Shown here: positions 24,229 through 34,900 of the stretch, one piece after another
How positions within the stretch are numbered: the first letter of the stretch is position 1
How the letters are laid out: every line of letters begins with the position of its first letter
Position numbers and translations under genes: made by a program
Notes under the pieces: generated by a model
What the model was told of the DNA's origin: nothing
Database searches by the model: none
What the model saw: the letters and a program-made list of their open reading frames with translations, nothing else
Source: CAG-791 sp964386925
GTDB lineage: Bacteria; Bacillota; Clostridia; Lachnospirales; Lachnospiraceae
Assembly (NCBI GenBank): GCA_964386925.1
Contig: CAYLUU010000008.1
Span: forward strand, 1 to 39,223
Direction of reading: 5' to 3'
DNA: 39,223 nucleotides

Positions 24229-25638
24229 ATGGCGAATAAGAAACGCACCACCGCATTTTACTGTAAGGAATGCGGCTATGAATCTGCCAAATGGGTAGGC
24301 CAGTGCCCCGGATGCCGGGAATGGAATACCATGGTAGAGGCGCCGGTTCGCATGTCGTCTGCGGGAGGCAGCAGAGGACAGAGCGGGACCGGCAATCCGG
24401 GAATGGCACTCGGCGGCACATCCTGGTCACGTCCGGTGTCTCTTTCGGAAATTCATGATGAAGGGGAGGTACGCTGGTCTACCGGATACGGCGAGCTGGA
24501 TCGCGTTCTGGGCGGCGGCATTGTCAAAGGCTCCATGCTCCTCGTCGGCGGAGATCCCGGCATCGGGAAATCCACTCTTTTGCTGCAGGTGACAGGCAAA
24601 CTGGCAGAAAGCGGCCGCCGCGTAATCTACATCAGCGGCGAGGAATCCCTGCATCAGATTAAGCTGCGGGCGAGCCGGATCGGGGCGGTTGGAGAGTCGC
24701 TGAAGTTCTACTGCGAGACCGATCTCGATCGGATCACAGAGGTACTCCTGGAGACGAAGCCGGAGCTGGTGGTCATTGATTCCATTCAGACGATGAATAA
24801 CCCGTCTGTGGATGCGGCACCGGGCAGCATCTCTCAGGTACGCGAGACCACCGGTGTTCTGATGCGGCTGGCCAAGCAGACGGGGATCACCTTTTTCATC
24901 ATCGGCCATGTGACCAAGGAAGGGACGGTAGCAGGACCTCGCGTGCTGGAACATATGGTAGATACGGTGCTGTATTTTGAAGGCGATCGATATGCGTCCT
25001 ACCGCATCCTGCGGGGGGTAAAAAATCGTTTCGGCTCGACCAACGAAATCGGCCTTTTCGAAATGCGGCGCGAGGGACTTTGTGAGGTGGAGAACGCCTC
25101 GGAGTATATGCTCTCCGGACGGCCGGAGAATGCGAGCGGTTCTGTGGTATCCTGCAGCATGGACGGGACGCGCGCTATGCTGACGGAGGTGCAGGCATTG
25201 GTGTGCAAGACCAATTATGGATTTCCGAAACGCCAGGCGACAGGAACGGATTATAACCGTGTGAGCCTTCTGATGGCGGTGCTGGAAAAGCGCCTTGGAA
25301 TTCCGCTGTCGGAATACGACGCTTATGTGAATCTGGCCGGAGGAATCCGGCAGACGGAACCGGCACTGGATCTGGGAATGGCAATGGCCATTTTATCCAG
25401 CTACCGCGGCATTCCGGTGGGAGACAAAACAGTGGCCTTTGGCGAGGTCGGTCTGTCCGGTGAGGTTCGTATGGTGACCATGGCAGAATTGCGTGTACAG
25501 GAGGCGGCGAAACTGGGATTTGAAACCGTTATTTTGCCGGCCAGCAATCAGCGAGAACTGAAGAAGGCCGCGTCACTCGATGGAATCCGTATCATCGGAG
25601 TCAAAAGCCTGCAGGAGGCAGCACAGCTGCTTGCGTAA
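24229..25638 (+). CDS. radA: DNA repair protein RadA
   Basis: RadA (Sms) is a RecA-like branch-migration ATPase acting with RecA in recombination and repair. The 469-residue protein has a zinc finger (C12, C15, C26, C29 in CKECGYESAKWVGQCPGC), Walker A GGDPGIGKST at about 106-115, the RadA-specific KNRFGSTNE near residue 265 and a C-terminal Lon-like domain (GGIRQTEPALDLGMAMAIL). Length is standard. ATG 24229 has AAAGGAAG 5 nt upstream. The clpC-radA order is common in Firmicutes. Confidence 0.97.
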   Translation: MANKKRTTAFYCKECGYESAKWVGQCPGCREWNTMVEAPVRMSSAGGSRGQSGTGNPGMALGGTSWSRPVSLSEIHDEGEVRWSTGYGELDRVLGGGIVKGSMLLVGGDPGIGKSTLLLQVTGKLAESGRRVIYISGEESLHQIKLRASRIGAVGESLKFYCETDLDRITEVLLETKPELVVIDSIQTMNNPSVDAAPGSISQVRETTGVLMRLAKQTGITFFIIGHVTKEGTVAGPRVLEHMVDTVLYFEGDRYASYRILRGVKNRFGSTNEIGLFEMRREGLCEVENASEYMLSGRPENASGSVVSCSMDGTRAMLTEVQALVCKTNYGFPKRQATGTDYNRVSLLMAVLEKRLGIPLSEYDAYVNLAGGIRQTEPALDLGMAMAILSSYRGIPVGDKTVAFGEVGLSGEVRMVTMAELRVQEAAKLGFETVILPASNQRELKKAASLDGIRIIGVKSLQEAAQLLA

Positions 25639-25736
25639 ATATGCGAATGGTGTGAATGTGAGCCGAAGGAAACCTGTGCAGCGGACGTTCGGCGAATGCG
25701 GCTTGAATCGATACAACATATGATATGAAGTGAGAT

Positions 25737-26306
25737 ATGAATTACGGAAAGTTATTCCTTAAAAAGACCGCGCAGTATCTTCTGAAGCCGCTGACCTTCC
25801 TGCCGGCGATTCTGGTGATGGTGATGATCTTCCAATTCTCTGCGCAGAATGCAGATGCATCCTCAGCGGAGAGCATGGTGATTACGGAGCGAATCGTGCA
25901 TTCCATCAATTACCGGCTGAGCATGAACTGGACACCGGCGCAGCAGGCGTATTACGTAGAGGTGGGAGAGTTTTATGTAAGAAAGCTTGCGCATTTCAGT
26001 GAGTATGCACTGTTGGGACTGTGCCTTGCCGTTCCGCTCTATGCCTATCGCATCCGAAAGGGCTGGCTGGTATTGGCGGCACAGATCATCTGCAGCGCCT
26101 ATGCGGCGCTGGATGAATTTCATCAATGCTTTTCTCCCGGACGTTCGCCGCAGGTGCGGGACGTCCTGATCGACAGTGCGGGAGCATTGTTCGGCATCCT
26201 CGTTGGCTGGCTGATTGCACATGCTGCTGCCAGAACCATCTTCCGGCCTCTGTCGCTGGAGAAGGAACGCAGGATCCGGAAGGAATATTACAGGAGGCAG
26301 AAATAG
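25737..26306 (+). CDS. VanZ-family membrane protein
   Basis: This 189-residue membrane protein carries the VanZ-like core: FQFSAQNADASSAES after the first helix, RKLAHFSEYALLGLCLAV, and ALDEFHQCFSPGRSPQVRDV followed by DSAGALFGILVGWL. Four hydrophobic segments are visible. VanZ itself gives low-level teicoplanin resistance, but most family members have no assigned role. The N-terminus is basic (KLFLKKTAQYLLK). It is about 98 nt after radA and followed by a promoter for tRNA-Trp. Confidence 0.88.
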   Translation: MNYGKLFLKKTAQYLLKPLTFLPAILVMVMIFQFSAQNADASSAESMVITERIVHSINYRLSMNWTPAQQAYYVEVGEFYVRKLAHFSEYALLGLCLAVPLYAYRIRKGWLVLAAQIICSAYAALDEFHQCFSPGRSPQVRDVLIDSAGALFGILVGWLIAHAAARTIFRPLSLEKERRIRKEYYRRQK

Positions 26307-26346
26307 GGAACAGTTCGTGCGCGAATGATTATCCTGGAATTGGGAC

Positions 26347-26376
26347 TTGAATTCTCCGAAACCGATATGCTATAAT
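26347..26376 (+). promoter_or_regulatory. Promoter of tRNA-Trp
   Basis: TTGAAT (26347-26352), an 18-nt spacer and TATAAT (26371-26376) form a strong sigma-A promoter, with an extended -10 (TGCTATAAT). The tRNA begins about 73 nt after the -10. Confidence 0.75.
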
Positions 26377-26417
26377 CGACCAGTCGGTTCGGACAAGGCA
26401 AGCTTTTCGAACAGACG

Positions 26418-26447
26418 AAAGCGCAATCGAATAAAGCGTAATCGAAT
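26418..26447 (+). repeat. Tandem 15-bp repeat in the tRNA leader
   Basis: AAAGCGCAATCGAAT (26418-26432) is followed directly by AAAGCGTAATCGAAT (26433-26447), differing at one base. It ends two bases before the tRNA. Confidence 0.75.
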
Positions 26448-26449
26448 AT

Positions 26450-26521
26450 AGAGGTGTCGTCGAAGGGCTAAGACTGCGGTCTCCAAAACCGCCAATGGGG
26501 GTTCGAATCCCTCCACCTCTG
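26450..26521 (+). tRNA. tRNA-Trp (anticodon CCA)
   Basis: A 72-nt cloverleaf is formed. The acceptor stem AGAGGTG pairs with CACCTCT. The D arm GTC...GAC has a loop with GG. The anticodon stem GCGGT/ACCGC encloses CTCCAAA with anticodon CCA. The variable loop is 4 nt, the T arm is GGGGG-TTCGAAT-CCCTC, and the discriminator is G. A1-U72 and G73 fit bacterial tRNA-Trp identity. The 3' CCA is not encoded. The D arm is unlike the common tRNA-Trp type and position 9 is C rather than A, so the type is called from the anticodon and acceptor. It has its own promoter and terminator. Confidence 0.9.
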
Positions 26522-26535
26522 CGATGAAAATGATT

Positions 26536-26572
26536 GGGAAGTGGCTTGAATGGCTCACTTCCCTTTCGTTTT
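26536..26572 (+). terminator. Terminator after tRNA-Trp
   Basis: GGGAAGTG and CACTTCCC form an 8-bp stem (26536-26543 with 26556-26563) with a 12-nt loop, followed by TTTCGTTTT. It lies 14 nt after the tRNA. Confidence 0.7.
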
Positions 26573-26650
26573 GCCCAAAAGAATCTGGATTCCATTGATG
26601 ATTTTCTATCTTTTTCCTTATCAGCTTACTGTAACAAGCCCTCACCGCTA

Positions 26651-26659
26651 TGCTATAAT
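26651..26659 (+). promoter_or_regulatory. Extended -10 promoter of purL
   Basis: TGCTATAAT is an extended -10 box, 75 nt before the purL start. The -35 region (GTAACA with 17-nt spacing) matches poorly, as is usual for extended -10 promoters. The same TATGCTATAAT string is found at the tRNA promoter. Confidence 0.6.
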
Positions 26660-26734
26660 TTCCAAGAGTATGACTATAACTATGCTTGAAGGTCATGAGC
26701 AGGACAACCAGAACCCCTGAAGGAGACAGCAGGA

Positions 26735-29700
26735 ATGAGTGATGTCAGAAGAGTCTATGTGGAGAAGAAAAAGCCGTATGCGGTGAAGGCAGCGCAGCAG
26801 CTGGAAGAGATACGAGCCTTTCTCGGAGTAGAAGGGATCGAAGAGCTGCGCCTCCTGATTCGTTACGATGTGGAGAATATTCGGGATGATGTATTCGAGA
26901 CAGCATGTAAGTGTGTGTTCTCGGAGCCCCCGGTGGATGATCTGTATCTGGAGGAATTCGAGGCACCGGAGGGCGCACGTATTTTCTCCGTGGAGGCGCT
27001 CCCTGGACAGTTTGATCAGCGCGCCGATTCTGCAGTGCAGTGCATTCAGCTGCTGAACCCGGACTCTCACGTTATCATTAAGACGGCAGAGACCTACGTA
27101 CTGACAGGACAGATTTCAGAGGAAGATTTCGCACGCATCAAGGGGAATCTCATTAATCCTGTGGATTCCCGTGAAACCGGCATGGAGAAGCCCAAGACGC
27201 TGGAGGCAGAGTATGCAGATGCGCCGGATGTGGCAGTCTTCGACGGCTTTATTGAGATGAAGGAGAGCGAGCTGAAAGAACTGTACGGCACACTCGGCCT
27301 GGCTATGACCTTTGCTGATTTTCAGCTGATTCAGGAATATTTCAGCGGCAAGTTTGACGGACAGGTTCACCGCGATCCGACAATGACGGAGATTCGCGTG
27401 CTGGACACCTATTGGTCGGATCACTGCCGTCACACAACCTTTTCTACCGAACTTCGGAATGTGACCTTTGCAGATGGGTATTACCGCGTTCCGATGGAAA
27501 CCTCTTATCAGAGTTATCAGGATACCCGTGCAGAGATGTACGAGAATCGTCCGGACAAATACCCCTGCCTGATGGATCTGGCCATCATTGGCGTGAAGAA
27601 ACTCAAGGCAGACGGCAAGCTCACGGACCAGGAAGAGTCGGATGAGAACAACGCCTGCTCTGTGGTCATCCCGGTTGAGGTGGATTACGGGGAAGGACCG
27701 GTGCAGGAAGAGTGGCTCATGTTTTTCAAAAATGAGACGCACAACCACCCGACGGAGATCGAGCCCTTCGGCGGCGCGGCTACGTGCCTTGGCGGCGCGA
27801 TCCGTGACCCGCTGTCAGGACGCGGCTATGTCTATCAGGCGATGCGTGTAACGGGTGCAGCAGATCCTACGGTTCCGGTATCGGAAACGCTCGAGGGCAA
27901 GCTCCCGCAGAAGAAGCTCTGCCAGGGCGCAGCACAGGGATATTCGAGCTACGGCAACCAGATCGGTCTGGCAACCGGCGAGGTAAAGGAAATTTATCAT
28001 CCGAACTATGTGGCAAAGCGCATGGAGATTGGTGCGGTTATGGGGGCCGCAAGACGTTCGGATGTCATTCGTGAGAACAGCGATCCGGGAGACATCATTA
28101 TTCTCCTCGGCGGCAGAACCGGCCGAGATGGTATGGGCGGTGCAACCGGCTCATCGAAAAAGCATACAGAGAAGTCTCTGGAATCCTGCGGTGCAGAGGT
28201 TCAGAAGGGAAATGCACCGACCGAGCGTAAGCTCCAGAGGCTGTTCCGCAGACCCGAGGTTTCCCACCTGATCAAGAAGTGCAACGACTTCGGCGCAGGC
28301 GGCGTATCTGTTGCGATCGGAGAGTTGGCACCGGGACTGGATGTGAATCTGGATCTGGTACCGAAGAAGTACGAGGGTCTGGACGGCACGGAGCTGGCAA
28401 TTTCGGAGTCTCAGGAGCGCATGGCTGTAGTGGTGGCGCCGAAGGACGAAGAGGAGTTCCTGCAGTATGCCGCAGAGGAGAATCTGGAGGCTACGCCGGT
28501 TGCAGTTGTGACGGAGAAGGCCAATCTGGTGCTGAACTGGAGAGGCAAGGCAATCGTGGATATTTCCCGTGCATTCCTGGACACCAATGGTGCACATCAG
28601 GAGACGGACGTTGAGGTTGAGGCACCTTCTGAGAGCGAGAACTATTTGAATCAGATTGCATCACATAAGGCTGCAGAGGTTCTGCAGACACTGGCAGAGG
28701 ATTCCACAGACGGACAGGCCTTTGCAAAAGCTCTGGCAGGAGAACTGGGAGATCTGAATGTCTGCTCCCAGAAGGGGCTGGTAGAGCGATTCGATTCCAC
28801 CATCGGAGCCGGAACAGTAACGATGCCGTACGGCGGTCAGTATCAGCTGACGGAGACGCAGTCTATGGTGGCGAAGCTCCCGGTACTGGGCGGCAAGACC
28901 GGAACCGTGACGATGATGAGCTACGGCTTTGATCCATATCTGTCCAGCTGGAGCCCGTATCATGGCGCCATCTATGCTGTGACGCAGTCCATTGCGAAGA
29001 TTATCGCAAGCGGCGGATCGTTTGAGAAACTCCACTTCACATTCCAGGAGTTCTTCCGACGGATGAGCAAGGATCCGAAGCGCTGGAGCCAGCCGTTTTC
29101 GGCACTTCTGGGCGCTTATGATGCACAGATCGGTTACGGCATTGCCTCTATCGGCGGCAAAGATTCCATGTCCGGAACCTTCGAGGATAAGGGCAAGGAC
29201 ATTGATGTTCCGCCGACGCTGGTATCCTTTGCAGTAGATGTTGCCGATGAAAATGAGATCGTGACGCCGGAGCTGAAGTCAGCAGGAAACATTCTGGTTC
29301 AGTTCCATATTGAGAAGGATGAGTATGACATTCCGGTCTATGACAGCGTCATTGATCTGTACGGCAAGCTGACGGGACTTCTTCGCTCCGGAATTGCCGT
29401 ATCCGGCTATGCAATTGACAGCTACGGCGCGGCCGCAGCAGCTGCGAAGATGGCCTTCGGCAATCATCTGGGTGTGAAATTCAACGACGAGCTGCCGGTT
29501 CGATCCTTCTATGAGAATGGCATGGGCGACATCCTGCTGGAGATCCGTGAGGATGAAATGTCCACGCTGGAGGATCTGGAGGACGTTGACTACGAGGTCA
29601 TCGGAACGGTGACCGGTGAGAATGACGGCTTTGAGTACAACGGCGTGACTATTGGCATGGAAGATGCTCTGACCGCCTGGAAGGCAACCCTGGAGAATGT

Positions 29701-30589
29701 ATTCCCGACCGTTGCCGTGAAGGGCAAGGAGAGCGTGGAGACTCCGTTATACCATGCAGACTCCATCCATATCTGCAGCCACAAGATCGGACAGCCTACG
29801 GTGTTCATTCCGGTATTCCCGGGAACGAACTGCGAGTATGATTCTGCAGCCGCTTTCGAAAAGGCCGGTGCAAAGGCAGACATTCACGTATTCCGCAACA
29901 TTACACCGGAAGGGATTCGCGAGTCTGTAGAGGAATTCGGCAAGGCCATTGAGGGAGCACAGATGATCATGTTCCCCGGCGGCTTCTCTGCAGGTGATGA
30001 GCCGGACGGCAGTGCGAAGTTCTTCGCCACCAGCTTCCGGAATGAGCGGATCGGTGAGGCGATTACGAAGCTTTTGAACGAGAGAGACGGTCTGGTACTG
30101 GGTATCTGCAACGGCTTCCAGGCATTGATTAAGCTGGGCCTGGTTCCGAACGGAGCATTGACCGGGCAGAAGGAGGATTCTCCGACCCTGACCTTCAATA
30201 CCATTGGCCGTCATATTTCGAAGGAAGCTTATATCAAGGTAGTCAGTAATAAGTCCCCCTGGCTGCAGGAGGCGGAGCTTGGAAACGTCTATGTGAACCC
30301 GGCTTCCCACGGCGAGGGACGTTTCGTTGCACCGAAGGAATGGCTGGACAAGCTGTTCGCGAACGGACAGGTTGCCACACAGTACTGCGATCCTGCCGGC
30401 AATATCTCTATGGATGAGGAGTGGAACATCAACGGTTCCTACCTTGCCATCGAGGGCATTACGAGTCCGGACGGACGAGTCCTGGGCAAGATGTGCCATT
30501 CCGAGCGAATCGGCGACCATGTCGCAATGAACATCGTAGGTGAGCAGGATCTGCGGATCTTTGAGAGCGGTGTGAAGTACTTTAGATAG
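26735..30589 (+). CDS. purL: Phosphoribosylformylglycinamidine synthase, single-chain
   Basis: PurL makes FGAM from FGAR, glutamine and ATP. The 1284-residue chain fuses the N-terminal PurS-like region, two AIR-synthase-like halves and a C-terminal glutamine amidotransferase, the large form used by proteobacteria and many Clostridia. Features include DTYWSDHCRHTTF, FFKNETHNHPTEIEPFGGAA and the amidotransferase triad C1125 (GICNGFQ), H1192 and E1194 (ASHGEGRF). The start at 26735 follows AGGAGA with spacing 9. It is far from purE-M-N-D (7 kb) and has its own promoter. Confidence 0.97.
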   Translation: MSDVRRVYVEKKKPYAVKAAQQLEEIRAFLGVEGIEELRLLIRYDVENIRDDVFETACKCVFSEPPVDDLYLEEFEAPEGARIFSVEALPGQFDQRADSAVQCIQLLNPDSHVIIKTAETYVLTGQISEEDFARIKGNLINPVDSRETGMEKPKTLEAEYADAPDVAVFDGFIEMKESELKELYGTLGLAMTFADFQLIQEYFSGKFDGQVHRDPTMTEIRVLDTYWSDHCRHTTFSTELRNVTFADGYYRVPMETSYQSYQDTRAEMYENRPDKYPCLMDLAIIGVKKLKADGKLTDQEESDENNACSVVIPVEVDYGEGPVQEEWLMFFKNETHNHPTEIEPFGGAATCLGGAIRDPLSGRGYVYQAMRVTGAADPTVPVSETLEGKLPQKKLCQGAAQGYSSYGNQIGLATGEVKEIYHPNYVAKRMEIGAVMGAARRSDVIRENSDPGDIIILLGGRTGRDGMGGATGSSKKHTEKSLESCGAEVQKGNAPTERKLQRLFRRPEVSHLIKKCNDFGAGGVSVAIGELAPGLDVNLDLVPKKYEGLDGTELAISESQERMAVVVAPKDEEEFLQYAAEENLEATPVAVVTEKANLVLNWRGKAIVDISRAFLDTNGAHQETDVEVEAPSESENYLNQIASHKAAEVLQTLAEDSTDGQAFAKALAGELGDLNVCSQKGLVERFDSTIGAGTVTMPYGGQYQLTETQSMVAKLPVLGGKTGTVTMMSYGFDPYLSSWSPYHGAIYAVTQSIAKIIASGGSFEKLHFTFQEFFRRMSKDPKRWSQPFSALLGAYDAQIGYGIASIGGKDSMSGTFEDKGKDIDVPPTLVSFAVDVADENEIVTPELKSAGNILVQFHIEKDEYDIPVYDSVIDLYGKLTGLLRSGIAVSGYAIDSYGAAAAAAKMAFGNHLGVKFNDELPVRSFYENGMGDILLEIREDEMSTLEDLEDVDYEVIGTVTGENDGFEYNGVTIGMEDALTAWKATLENVFPTVAVKGKESVETPLYHADSIHICSHKIGQPTVFIPVFPGTNCEYDSAAAFEKAGAKADIHVFRNITPEGIRESVEEFGKAIEGAQMIMFPGGFSAGDEPDGSAKFFATSFRNERIGEAITKLLNERDGLVLGICNGFQALIKLGLVPNGALTGQKEDSPTLTFNTIGRHISKEAYIKVVSNKSPWLQEAELGNVYVNPASHGEGRFVAPKEWLDKLFANGQVATQYCDPAGNISMDEEWNINGSYLAIEGITSPDGRVLGKMCHSERIGDHVAMNIVGEQDLRIFESGVKYFR

Positions 30590-30632
30590 TAGAGCACTGT
30601 TAATGCAAGGTGAGCTGTAGTGAGGTCATATC

Positions 30633-30661
30633 AGCCCGGGTGGGAGTGACTCCCATCGGCT
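30633..30661 (+). promoter_or_regulatory. Hairpin in the purL-carA gap
   Basis: AGCC...TGGGAG and CTCCCA...GGCT form an imperfect stem around the loop TGA. No T tract follows, so it is not a typical terminator. It could be a processing or stability element in a purL-carAB transcript. No function is known. Confidence 0.35.
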
Positions 30662-30686
30662 GCCATGATAGAAGGGACAGTAGAAC

Positions 30687-31922
30687 ATGAAGGCATTTTT
30701 GATTCTGGAGGATGGAACGGTATTTACAGGAACCTCCTTCGGTGCCGACAAAGAGGTGATCAGTGAGATCGTATTCAATACCTCAATGGCCGGCTATCCG
30801 GAGGTCCTGACCGATCCGAGTTATGCGGGACAGGCCGTATGCATGACCTATCCGTTGATCGGCAATTACGGCGTTTGTCTGGAGGATATGGAATCCGAAA
30901 GACCCTGGCCGGATGCGCTGATCGTGCGCGAGGCGTGCCACGCGCCGTCGAATTTCCGCAGCGATGAGTCTGTGGACAAATTCATGAAGGATTATGAGAT
31001 CCCGGGCATTGAAGGAATTGATACCCGCGCGCTGACGAAGCTCCTTCGTGAGCACGGCACCATGAACGGCATGATCACGACGAATGAGGACTATGATCTC
31101 GACAGCATTCTGCCGCGGCTGCACGAATACACCTGCGGAAAGGTGGTTGAGAAGGTCACCTGCAAGGAGGAATATACCGTACCCGGTACCCGCGATCTGA
31201 CAGAGAACGGACCGATCTCCGGCCATGCCTTTTTCGATGCGGCAGACTATGAGCATTATCAGAACGGCGATAAGTCCTATAAGGAAAAGAGACCGAGCCT
31301 TGTCAGAGAACTGAACGGCGCGGGTCTGAAGATCGCACTTCTGGACGTTGGCCTTAAGAAAAATATCGTTCGCAGCCTTGCCATGCGCGGCTGTGACGTG
31401 ACGGTTTATCCGGCAGGTACGTCGGCAGAAGAGATTTTGCAGGCAGCACCGGACGGCATCATGATTTCCAACGGCCCCGGCGATCCCAAGGAGAACACAG
31501 AGATTATCGCCGAGGTGAAAAAGCTCTATGACAGCAACGTGCCGATTTTCGCCATCTGCCTGGGACATCAGCTCATGGCGCTGGCAACCGGCAGCGATAC
31601 CTATAAGCTCAAATACGGCCATCGCGGCGGCAATCACCCGGTGAAGGATCTGACGACCGGCAGAGTGTATATTTCTTCTCAGAACCACGGCTATGCCGTA
31701 GACGAGAATTCGATCAATCCGGAGATCGCAGAGCCGCTGTTCCATAACGTCAACGACGGAACCAACGAGGGACTTGTATATAAGAACAAGAACATCTTTA
31801 CCGTACAGTTCCACCCGGAGGCATGCCCTGGCCCGCAGGATTCCAGCTTCCTGTTCGACCGTTTCATAGCGAACATCAGAGCTGGCAAATATACAACATT
31901 CAGCGGAAAGGAGACCAGATAA
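30687..31922 (+). CDS. carA: Carbamoyl phosphate synthase small chain
   Basis: CarA hydrolyses glutamine and passes ammonia to CarB. The 411-residue chain has the N-terminal CPSase small domain (LILEDGTVFTGTSFGA, EIVFNTSMAGYPEVLTDPSY) and a C-terminal class I amidotransferase with Cys291 (CLGHQLMAL), His376 and Glu378 (FHPEA). The length is slightly above the usual 360-380. carB starts 2 nt after its stop, so the two are surely co-translated. No PyrR-binding leader was recognised. Confidence 0.97.
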   Translation: MKAFLILEDGTVFTGTSFGADKEVISEIVFNTSMAGYPEVLTDPSYAGQAVCMTYPLIGNYGVCLEDMESERPWPDALIVREACHAPSNFRSDESVDKFMKDYEIPGIEGIDTRALTKLLREHGTMNGMITTNEDYDLDSILPRLHEYTCGKVVEKVTCKEEYTVPGTRDLTENGPISGHAFFDAADYEHYQNGDKSYKEKRPSLVRELNGAGLKIALLDVGLKKNIVRSLAMRGCDVTVYPAGTSAEEILQAAPDGIMISNGPGDPKENTEIIAEVKKLYDSNVPIFAICLGHQLMALATGSDTYKLKYGHRGGNHPVKDLTTGRVYISSQNHGYAVDENSINPEIAEPLFHNVNDGTNEGLVYKNKNIFTVQFHPEACPGPQDSSFLFDRFIANIRAGKYTTFSGKETR

Positions 31923-31924
31923 TC

Positions 31925-34900
31925 ATGCCCAAGAGAGAAGACGTTAAAAAGGTAATGGTCATCGGCTCCGGCCCCATTGTCATTGGACAGGCAGCAGAGT
32001 TCGACTATGCAGGAACGCAGGCCTGCCGCTCTCTGAAAGAGGAAGGCGTAGAGGTTTGCCTGGTAAACTCCAACCCTGCAACCATCATGACCGATAAGGA
32101 CATTGCGGACGAGGTTTATATCGAGCCGCTGAACGCGAAGGTCCTGGAGAAGATCATTGAGAAGGAAAAACCGGATTCCATCCTGCCGACTCTGGGCGGT
32201 CAGGCCGGACTGAATCTGGGCATGGAGCTGGCAGAGTCCGGCTTCCTGGATGCGCACGGCGTAAAGCTTCTGGGCACCACCGCCCTCACCATTAAAAAGG
32301 CTGAGGACCGTGAGATGTTCAAGGAGACTATGGAGAAGATCGGTGAGCCGGTTGCAGCCTCCGAGGTTGTAGAGAACGTGGAGGATGGTGTCGCGTTTGC
32401 AGAAAAGATCGGCTATCCTGTTGTTCTGCGTCCTGCCTATACACTGGGCGGCTCAGGCGGCGGCATTGCGCACAATGTCGCAGAGCTTCGTAAGATCCTG
32501 GAGAACGGCCTTCGACTTTCACGCGTAGGGCAGGTTCTCGTCGAGCGCTGCATCTCGGGCTGGAAGGAGATTGAGTACGAGGTCATGCGTGACGGCGCAG
32601 GCAACTGCATCACCGTCTGCAACATGGAGAACCTTGATCCGGTCGGTGTTCATACCGGCGACTCCATCGTCGTTGCACCTTCTCAGACGCTTTCGGACAA
32701 GGAATATCAGATGCTGCGTACCGCAGCACTCAACATCATCGATGAGCTGCAGATCACCGGCGGCTGCAATGTGCAGTTCGCGCTGCATCCCACGAGCTTC
32801 GAATATTGCGTTATCGAGGTAAACCCCCGTGTGTCCCGTTCCTCCGCTCTGGCTTCCAAGGCAACCGGCTATCCGATTGCAAAGGTGGCAGCGAAGATTG
32901 CACTGGGCTTTACACTGGATGAGATCAAGAACGCGGTAACCGGCAAGACTTATGCTTCCTTTGAGCCGACACTTGATTACTGTGTTGTGAAGTTCCCGCG
33001 CCTGCCGTTTGACAAATTCATTCATGCGAAGAGAACTCTGACTACACAGATGAAGGCAACCGGTGAGGTCATGAGTATCTGCACGAACTTCGAAGGCGGC
33101 CTGATGAAGGCACTCCGCTCTTTGGAACAGCATGTGGATGCACTGGATAGCTACGATTTCTCGCATCTGTCTAAGGAAGAGCTGTTTGCTCGCCTGACCG
33201 TAGTGGATGACCAGAGAATCTGGGTTATTGCAGAGGCACTCCGCAAGGGAATCTCACACCAGACCATCCACGAGATTACCATGGTGGATGAGTGGTTCAT
33301 CGACAAGATCCATAATCTCGTCCGCATGGAAGAGCGGATCAAGAAGGAGCCGCTGACGACAGAGCTTCTGGCAGAGGCAAAGCGCATGGAGTTCCCGGAC
33401 AACGTCATTGCACGCTGGACCGGCAAAACTGAGCAGGAAGTTGCGAAGATGCGCTACGACAACGGCATCACAGCCCGGTATAAGATGGTAGATACCTGTG
33501 CTGCTGAGTTCGAGGCACAGACTCCGTATTTTTACTCCGTATACAATACGACGGATACCGATGAGGCCAAAGAGCGCGTCACCGACCGCAAGAAGATCCT
33601 CGTTCTGGGTTCCGGCCCGATCCGTATCGGACAGGGAATTGAGTTTGATTACTGCTCTGTGCATGCAACCTGGGCATTTGCGAAGGAAGGCTACGAGACC
33701 ATCATCATCAACAACAACCCGGAGACGGTTTCGACAGACTTCGACATTGCGGACAAGCTGTATTTCGAGCCGCTGACGCCGGAGGATGTAAAGAACATCG
33801 TGGATATCGAGCATCCGGACTATGCTGTGGTACAGTTCGGCGGACAGACGGCCATTAAGCTGACCCTGAGTCTGACGCAGATGGGTGTTCCGATTCTCGG
33901 AACCGATGCGAAGGATGTGGATGCTGCAGAGGATCGCGAGATTTTCGATGAGGTTCTGCAGAAGTGCGAGATCAAGCGCGCAGAAGGTGCAACGGTATAT
34001 ACTGCAGAAGAGGCCAAGGAGGTTGCACATCGCCTTGGATATCCTGTTCTGGTTCGTCCCAGCTATGTGTTGGGAGGACAGGGCATGCAGATTGCCATTT
34101 CGGATGAAGAGATCGAGCAGTTCATGGCGGTCATCAACCGCTACACGCAGGAGCATCCGATTCTGGTTGATAAATATCTGCAGGGTACAGAGACGGAGGT
34201 CGATGCAGTCTGCGATGGCGAGAACATCCTGATCCCCGGCATCATGGAGCATATCGAGCGCTCCGGTGTACACTCCGGCGATTCGATCTCGGTATATCCT
34301 TCCCAGACGCTGTCTGAGCATGTGAAGGAGACCATTGCAGAATATACGAGACGCCTGGCGAAGGAACTGCACATCGTTGGTCTGATCAACGTACAGTTTA
34401 TAGCCGTTGGTGAGGACGTGTATATCATCGAGGCAAACCCTCGCTCCTCCCGTACCGTTCCGTACATCAGTAAGGTGACGAACATTCCGATCGTAGATCT
34501 GGCAGCCAAGTGCATGCTGGGCTATAAGCTGACGGACCTCGGCTATCAGCCGGGACTGCAGCCGGAGGCCGGAACGATTGCGATTAAGATGCCGGTCTTC
34601 TCAACCGAGAAGATTCGCGGTGCCGAGATCTCGGTTGGACCGGAGATGAAGTCCACCGGTGAGTGCCTTGGAATCTCACGCGATTTCAATGAGGCATTGT
34701 ATAAGGCCTTCATGGGCTCTGGTGTCAGTCTGCCGAAGCACAAGCAGATGATCATCACGGTAAAGGATGCCGACAAGGGCGAGATTATCGATATCGCAAG
34801 ACGCTTTGAGAAGCTTGGCTACATCATTTACTCGACGAGACGGACGGCAGAAACGCTGCAGGAGAATGGTGTTCATGCACGGAAGGTCAACCGCATCGAT

